Shown here: piece after piece, positions 56,508 through 64,000 of the stretch
Numbering within the stretch: the first letter of the stretch is position 1
Layout: each line of letters starts with the position of its first letter
Source of the DNA: Kryptolebias marmoratus
Lineage: Eukaryota > Chordata > Actinopteri > Cyprinodontiformes > Rivulidae
Assembly: GCF_001649575.2 (NCBI RefSeq)
Contig: NC_051453.1
Span: 15,310,959 to 15,374,958, forward strand
Length of the DNA: 64,000 nucleotides
Reading direction: 5' to 3'
The notes under the pieces: generated by a model
The model's database searches: none
What the model was told of the DNA's origin: nothing
The model's input: the letters and a program-made list of their open reading frames with translations, nothing else
Position numbers and translations under genes: made by a program

Positions 56508-59500
56508 GAATGTAAGGACAATACCAACAATTTAACATCTGAATGCAGAAAACTGTACAGTAACAAGATGATCAGAGTTCAACTTCACCAGTCAGTAGTT
56601 TAATGTTTTGCCTGGTTGGTGAACACCTTTAAAGGTTTGTAAAGCTGTTAGTCAGATCTGCTGCCTCATCAATTAACTTGCCAGGTGCTCGTTAATTTGC
56701 ATGACAAAACTAATTTCCTGGACTGGAGCCATGTTGGTGCCCACCTGGGTTCCAGTCTCACGAGGGCCTCTCATGGGTGAGCGATGAGCTGTCGTTTGGA
56801 CCCTTTAAAGGGTGCCCATGTGGGCCGCTAATGATGCCAAGGTGGGCCACGAGTGGGCCGCTGGTACTGAGAACCTGCTCGTGTGCCTTTATTGTGTTCA
56901 TTACAGGAAATGTTAGAGACTGACTGTGGTTGCCAGGCAACCAGAGGGGTCTCTAGGATGTCAGCTCACAGCCAACATTAGAGGACAACATTTTATTTTA
57001 TTTCATTATTGGTTTTAATTGAACATATTATTTATATATAAAAACATGCTTTTTATAAAGAAAAAAAAGGTTGCAGCAGAAATATTCTTTAACCAAGGAC
57101 CAAACTAAACCTTATCAAACTAACGCTGGCCCTAATCCTGATTGTTTACTACGGTAACATACTGATTTATGTATGCATGGTAACATAGGCAGCTAATTTA
57201 AAACTGCTAATTTTGGAGTTTTAACTCAGTATTCATTGTGAGTTTGCCCTCCGTGACTTTTTGAAATGAGCCTCAAGTCCCGCCTACACACTTTTCCAAC
57301 TTGTTTTCTACACTAAACATATATAAACATAAAGGGATATTTGAATATATAACAGCAAAGTAAATACTAGGAGCATCACAAAAAAACAAAAAAAAACAAG
57401 TCAAGACCTGAAAAACAGTGCATTAGTCAGGAAAACGTCCCGTTTGTTTACATGGAGGGGCAGGACTAAAAAGTTATACTGCAGCCAACCTATTAATGTC
57501 TGACTGACATTTTGCTGAAAAGTAAAATAAAATAATAATAATACTAATAAATAAATAAAAAACGAACGAGAGAAGGATCCAGTTGTTCTGAATTATGTCT
57601 GTTCATCTGTATTCACTGTGTGGACTGAGCCTGTATATAATTCATGTAAAACTTCCTCAGCAACTTTGCATTTGTCCTTTTTTTGGAACAAATTAGTTGC
57701 TGATCATAGCCGTAAAAGCTTCAGACAGAATCCTTTATAAATTGCCGTGAATTAGAATGACACGGCGGCCCTTAGCGGTCGTAAATCATTTAGTTTAGGA
57801 AGACAACATTTGGTGTTCTTGGGGGCCAACTAATTTTAATAAAGCAGGAAATGGGTAGAAACGTGAGGCACATCTGTCGACTGCTGCAGCAATTATCAAG
57901 ATCTTGAGCCCAGGCAGAGCCGCTGCCTGGCACAGCTTCTCGCTCATTTCCACGCTGGAATTTTCTGCTCCAGTTTTTAAGCGACATTTTCTCTAATTAA
58001 GTTATTAAAAAGCAAAGCATTTGCTCAATATGTTCCTCCACCTTCATCACAAAGGAAAACGAGTCGTGATGCAAATGCTCACAATGGAGGAGGGCTGGAT
58101 TTCATCAACAACACTGAGTGGGCTCAGTTTCTTCCCGAGGTTTAGAAGTGCTTAACATGGGAGCTTGAGTGAATACATAAGTGCAAAACTGAGCACAGGA
58201 AACAGAGAAATATAAAAGGACTACAATAACTATGTTGAGCTAAAAAACAAACAAACTAGAAACTAGAAAAGCAATAATAATATTTCAGAGTACACACAAA
58301 GATTAATTGTAAAAAAAAAAAAAAAAACATAGAAAAACCTTTTTTTATACAGAGACAACTTTGCATGCAGGCTGTCTGAGCTGCATCAAAATATTATAAC
58401 TATCAATAAATAAATAAAGATAAATGACATCACAACATACATTGTACAAAGAGTTTACATAAATACTGAAGGATTAAATGAAAAAGTAAAGAAAAAATCT
58501 AAAATGGTGGTGAAGAATTATGGATCAGGTGTTACCTTTAAGACACACTAGTGACGATCAGCTTGGTGTTTTGTTTTTGCACACTTCTATATAGTTTCTG
58601 CTATTTTAACCATTCATATGTCATAATGTTTAGCTCATTCAGGAGATTAATGCTATGACTTTTGGTTATGTAAACTTTTATACTTTTGAAAGTATTTAAC
58701 TTTCTTTACAAACATTTCCTATAGAAATACTATGAGATCTTTTCAGTTCCTTCAAAAGCATTTTCTTTCAAATCTGCTTCCATATACTTGCTTTATTTGT
58801 CTTTTTATGCTACTTGTAGCTACAAACTTTTATCTTTTAGTTAGCCCTTTGCTGCATTTAGCTTTTAGCTACTGTTTGCTACTGTTAACTAGTATTCTTC
58901 TTCTTTTAACTTTAACAACTTAGTTTCACTTTCTTCAACAAATTTCACCTGCCATCCAGCACTGAGCATCCACTCTGCATTTTCACAAAAACAAGTGATT
59001 TCATTAGTTAATATCACATTGCTTCAATTGCTTCCTAAATAAAATGAAAATGAAATGTTGCAAATAATTTCACAACTAACTACATGAAAAATGGCTGCTC
59101 TGATTTTGGTGAAGCACTGAAGCCAGTATTGCTGTTCCAGCAGGTTTGTTTTGGTGGAAATGAAGTTGTAGCTCATCATCTACTTTCCTGTTGTGAGAAA
59201 GAGGCATTGTTTGTGTTTTAACAATGTTTCACTTATGGGCTATTGATCAGAAAAGTGTAAATCAGCAGAATATTGAATCATATGAGTGCTTAAGGGGGAA
59301 AATTGTTCAGTTTAGCTGGTTCCTTGTAAACACACTCATCGCATACACACACATTATCCAGATCATTGGAACAAATTGTGAGATTTGCGCTTGCAGTGTT
59401 TATGGCAGTGATTTTACTGTCTGTGTCGCTCTACTTTATGTGTTGAGCAGCCTGCGTGTCAATTTGACTTACACAGAATGGATTATATTGGAAAAACTTG

Positions 59501-60147
59501 CCAGTTTGTGCATTATTAGCCATGACATAAAATATGTCACTGTTGGCTGTAGGTGAGACAGAACTAATCAGCGTATGGAAGTCAAATTTTATGTCATAGT
59601 GATGAGAAAAAAGGTAAATTATTTTCAAATACAAACCTGTAGAGCTTGTCTGTCTTCCTGGAATAGCAGCTGTTCTGTCTGCATCACATGGTTGGGCAGT
59701 TAATGTGGTGCAGAGGGATGCGGCGCATGCAGGTATAGTGGGACTGGATGCCGATGACTGCCTCAGGTTTGTCAGATGCACAGATTAGGAGGAAATCTTG
59801 CTCTCACAAGCAGGTGCTGGTCAGGGTTGGAGTCAGGGCTTCATCCCTGTTCAGACTGATAACACTGATGAAGAGTGTGTGTGTGGGAGGAAAACACAAA
59901 AGTGACTGACATATCAAGTCACACTAATGCTTGCTACCTAAACCATGTCAAAGTCTTGACACTGAACACACGGCAAATCTCTACTCTTAGGCTTACTGTG
60001 TACACGTCTTCCTCCATTCCAAACTTTATCTCCTTCACTGAATCTACTTTTTGCATCTTAAGAATTAGCATATCTTTTATCTATGAAGCTTAAATTAGCC
60101 GGCTAATATGAACAGAAAAGGCTCAAAGTCATCTAACAAGGAAGATG

Positions 60148-60500
60148 ATCATCATCATGATCAACCACCGTTTATGGCGATGGGTGATCATGTAATTGCC
60201 TTTCTGCATAATGTCAGCCAGATTTTAATGAAACTCCCAGAAACTGATCATTAGATTAGATCCGATTACATTTCGGAGTCGAACCCAACTCAAGATGGCC
60301 ACTTCAGCTACTTGACCTTAGCAGACAGAAAAAAAGCTTTAACTCTGTCTGTTTTACAGCTATTGAGCTCAAATTTGGAGTGGCAGTAGCTGAGACTCGT
60401 GTGTAACACAAACCCTGAGTGCTAACAGATCGACCGAGACCTTTGTTTAAAAATTTGACATGTAAGGAAGCAGGCAATGTGATTCCTTCAAGAAATGCTA
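60148..60500 (-). repeat. Unclassified dispersed repeat, copy E (single unit)
   Basis: Inverted relative to copy D. Contains GCCTTTCTGCA near its start, AACTCAAGATGGCCAC in the middle and the GGAGTGGCAGTAGCTGAGACT segment. Ends where copy D begins (TTCCTTCAAG). Confidence 0.7.
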
Positions 60501-62289
60501 CTTTTGTTTATTTTAGGAGCATATTTTCCAAATTCAGATAAAAAAACTGCACAGTTTCAACCCCTATTTATCAGAATATTGATCAAACTGAGTAGATTGT
60601 ATTCCTTTGTAGCAAAGAAAACCACGACCCTGCCTCTGTCACAAGGGAGTTGCAATACTCCAGATTAGATAAACAAAAATATATGGTAATCGGAGCAGCT
60701 ACATTTGGCTTTTCAAGTTCCTTCATCATATGTGGAACAAAACTGCTCTTGTATATAAAATTTACTGAATACTTAATCTCAAGTAATTTAACTCCAATCT
60801 GTAAAATTGTAACCCAAACAGTTAACTGAGCTCAGCATGACACACTTGTGCTCAACCCCTACATTTATTTTATTTTATTTATTTACAAAATGTATAGCTA
60901 CTTATATATTTACATATTCATTTTTTTCCACAAAAATCTTAATCTGAGTGTTGTCTTTAAGATTCTGACACACTTTGAATATAGAATGATAGAGAAAATA
61001 AGTCATACAAAATGAAAAGAATATCAAATTTTTGTCAGTTGGATTTCACAATCTGTTTACTGAGGCAAAACACAGAAACATAATACCTGGTTAATGATGT
61101 CCAGACTGTAACACGAGTGTATGGTTAATCCAGTAAATAGTATAGCTGACGGCAGCATTTCAGAACAACAAGGCTTTTTGTTCCCCCAGGCTCTTGAACA
61201 CTGACTGTGTGCAGCTCTATGATGGGCAAGGCTCGTGAAGTATACCTTCCACTACTTCATGCATCAGCAGTTTGAATCCCTGCATGCTCGTGGTGTGATT
61301 TAAGGCCCAAAGGACATGCTTCGATCACCCCCACTCCATCTGTAATCCCACAACCTCAACTGTACACCTGGCCTCTGCTATCTGAGCCTGTAGTAAAGAC
61401 TGAAGAGCTATGGCACGCCTCACAGGAGACCGCAGCGTGATGAGACACTCAAGCGTATCATTTTATGGCGAGGTCACTGAGATTTGTCCCGAGGAATAGC
61501 AGGGGATTTTGTGGTTCAAGGAATTTTCCCTGGAATGTGCAGGATCAGGTTGTAGAAGGCGAATAAAGCAGTCGAGGAGGAATTGGCTGCACTGGAAAAT
61601 CTGTGACATTTTTTTTTAAAAGGCCTTGGTGGATTTTCACACCAGTTATACAGCAAAGACATTTAAGACTGGTGCTTGTTTTCTGAAGTCAAACACAAGG
61701 CTGTTTTTTTTATTATTTTTATTTTTATTTTTTTTGCCTGTTTTTAAGATCAAACTGTGGAAACAAAGAAAGCCAGTCCTCATTGTATGTTCTCCAGTGC
61801 ATGAGCCAAACTTATATTTTTATTTGGTGTGTCTCACTTTATCCACAGGAACACACCTTGTAAACATGAGCAGCAACGCTTCACACCCTCCCTTTACTCA
61901 GGGTAAAAAGAGGCAATACACTCTGACCATTTGATGTCATTTGAGTCAAAAAGCAACAAATAGACTCAAAGTCATAGCATAACAAAAAAAAAAAAGATCC
62001 TTTTTTTAGCAGTTTCTTCAAGGCTCCTGAGGCTGAATGTTGTTGCTACAGTGTAAATGGGAGCAACTCACTTTATGTGAATTGGAATCCAAATTTAAAT
62101 CTCATCATTCATATTAAAACAAAAACACCCCACAATCAGCTTACACCAATACCTGCGAGCTCTAAGATCCTCAGCAGCTTAAAAAATTAACATTTTAGAT
62201 GCACATTAATCAAGTATCAAGGAATTTTATTTGTCATGCAACACATACTAAAGCAAAACTGTGTTCCTCTTTTCCAGATAAGTGTCGGG

Positions 62290-62960
62290 AGTTTGGCAGT
62301 CTTGTTACTGGAGGAATGACGTCAGATCCAGAAAACTTTATTTATCCCCGAGGTTCAATTGAGGAAACAGAGCAGCATGAATGAAATAAATAAAATAGAA
62401 TGCAGATGGAGCAAGGAATAAAGTAAATTCTGATTAGGGAAAATGACATGAAAATAAATTAGAGCACTATAATGGTGCGGCAGGTGGCAGCTTTGGGGTA
62501 AACATGAAAACGATGTGTGTACAGCAGGTTCCACGATGTGCGCAATCGTACAAAGTTGTGGCACATTCTGGTTGTTCTTGATGCAGTGCAGTGCTAGCTT
62601 CTTTTAGATGTCAGAATTTGAAGCAAGCTGAAGGGGAGCAGGATTTGTTGTTTTTGAGCAGATTTCTGTGGCTTCTTGTTTTGTGATGTCTTCACACCTG
62701 CCTGCATCCACAGTTTCTTCGGTTCTTCTGTACTGACCTTTGGCTGTTGTTAAAGCTCCAGCTGAGACAAGGGTTTAGGGAGCAGAGTGTCATTGTTGAG
62801 TTTGGATATGAGCCACAAGACCAAGGCACTCAGATTGTGCAGTGAGCTCTGTCTGAACAGAAAGATTTTAGCAGGTCCAGCTGGATCAGAGGTGTTGCTT
62901 TAGAGTCCAGTTTCAGTCAAAACAAAAACACAACCGTTGGTTTTTGTGCTGCATTTATAA
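62290..62960. repeat. Probable retroelement-derived fragment
   Basis: The ACTTTATTTATCCCCGAGG sequence near 62,335-62,353 is, from memory, a frequent component of teleost dispersed retroelements, and the following 600 bases have repeat-like composition. No reverse transcriptase frame was recognised. Low certainty on class and limits. Confidence 0.35.
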
Positions 62961-64000
62961 TTGTAGCCCTGAAGAAGCAATCTGGCTTTCTAAGAAAAAG
63001 ACATTGGAAAAGAAAAAAACCCAAACTATAATCAGTCTGTGATTAGCTTTAAGCTGCGCTCAGCTATCAGCTTTAATGCCCCTATTAGTACACTGCTTTC
63101 TGTGCATCCTCTCCCGGTCTTTAGGCTGTCTCCTCTCAGCCGTTTGCATTATAGATTCTCCATTGTTTAAAGCTGCACTTCAGTTCCAGGGACAACTCAT
63201 GGTAGAATTAACAAAAACTTGTGGATTGTTCTGGAACAAGAGCAGGCACTCCTTCTTTGTATACCATAATTTGACATATACCTAAGTTTTGGTGCAACAA
63301 AATGCTGCATTTTCAGGACGTTTAGAGTTTTCAAACCATCAACATATATTATAACTAGAGACAGGACTGAAATTGCAAGTACCCCCAAGTAGGCTGGCTG
63401 TAGCACAATTTTTAAGTATGGTAACTCCATATAAATGAATGGAGACTGAAAAACAAAACTGGGAGGCTGTCTAAGTGGGGCATTTGTATTGAAGGTGGAG
63501 CCCCAGGTCCCAGTCTCTGGCTCCAAAAATACAACATGCCAGCACACATAAACTGGAGATTTTGGCTTCAGTTTTGGACAATAGAAGGTAATCGAGTCAC
63601 TTTCTACATCCTTATTTATGTATGTTTTAGCTGATATGATTGCACCTTTTCAGTTCAATGCCATAAATGAGCATAAACCTTTGCTGTATTAATTGTAAAG
63701 AACTTACCATTTATTTGTTGTTTTATAGTATGAAAATGACATAATACGCTTTTGACTGAGTAGAAAAAGAGTAAATTAATTATATTTTAAAGCACAAAGT
63801 AGATACTCACAAATAATGTACATATTGATCAAAAAAACTGAATGATGGGGGATTAAAATAGCTTTCCTTCTACATTATTGGAGTTGGTGCTATAAAAGGA
63901 GCTATACAATCTAGAAAATCATTCAGATTTCTGTGAAAAATTACCTATTTGAATCCTGGCTAATTGTTTCTACGACATTTAAAAAAGGGAGCACCTTTAA

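Larger units (their letters stand above)
54600..64000. other. Gene-poor region, no coding exon supported
   Basis: No frame here resembles a known protein; the longest (110 codons at 59,224-59,556 +, 116 codons at 59,431-59,781 - and 63,197-63,547 -) look random. In human the gene after NR2C2AP is NCAN, but no neurocan domain sequence is seen. Mixed-composition blocks at 56,630-56,960, 57,560-58,150 and 61,180-61,570 look like conserved non-coding elements. Repeats are listed separately. Confidence 0.5.

Noticed and set aside
59224..59556. 110-codon plus-strand frame in the right gene desert
   Set aside because: No recognised domain, no exon partner and AT-rich random-looking composition.
54600..64000. 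Search for ncan exons (the expected neighbour in human)
   Set aside because: No Ig, link-module, EGF or lectin-like sequence found in any frame.

Overview
The window is vertebrate nuclear DNA, almost certainly from a ray-finned (teleost, probably percomorph) fish. It has spliced genes with fish-sized introns, Tc1-like transposon remnants, several dispersed repeats of teleost type and very many microsatellites. I see no bacterial, phage or CRISPR features. Species cannot be named from the sequence.

Six protein-coding genes could be assembled exon by exon, all with compatible splice phases and complete reading frames: tmem161a (+, 11 coding exons, 496 aa), mef2b (-, 8 coding exons plus a non-coding first exon, 409 aa), tmem221 (+, 3 exons, 307 aa), borcs8 (-, 4 exons, 108 aa), rfxank (+, 8 coding exons, 226 aa) and nr2c2ap (-, 5 exons, 141 aa). 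From general knowledge, TMEM161A, MEF2B, BORCS8, RFXANK and NR2C2AP lie together on human 19p13.11. Here tmem221 sits between mef2b and borcs8 on the opposite strand.

Layout: 1-11.3 kb is gene-poor, with long microsatellites, a CpG-rich block near 1.2-2.1 kb, a dispersed repeat and blocks that look like conserved non-coding DNA. tmem161a is at 11.5-15.8 kb, followed by a long 3' region, one copy of an unclassified repeat and a decayed Tc1-like element (19.7-20.9 kb). mef2b spans 22.8-35.1 kb, with simple repeats directly beside two of its splice donors and its first exon. 35.2-40.6 kb is repeat-rich intergenic DNA. tmem221 is at 40.9-44.8 kb. The compact cluster borcs8 / rfxank / nr2c2ap is at 47.2-54.5 kb: borcs8 and rfxank are head-to-head over about 0.46 kb, rfxank and nr2c2ap are tail-to-tail. 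54.6-64 kb has no recognisable gene.

The genes do not form one pathway. They cover a muscle/neural transcription factor (MEF2B), the MHC class II RFX complex (RFXANK), lysosome positioning (BORCS8), a nuclear-receptor TR4 partner (NR2C2AP) and two multipass membrane proteins. The most notable signals are: two introns with minor-spliceosome (U12-type) signatures, one AT-AC (nr2c2ap) and one GT-AG (tmem161a); a GC-AG intron in rfxank; a start codon that is alone in its coding exon (tmem161a); and an unclassified dispersed repeat, present in five copies, three of which are dimers of an about 300 bp unit.
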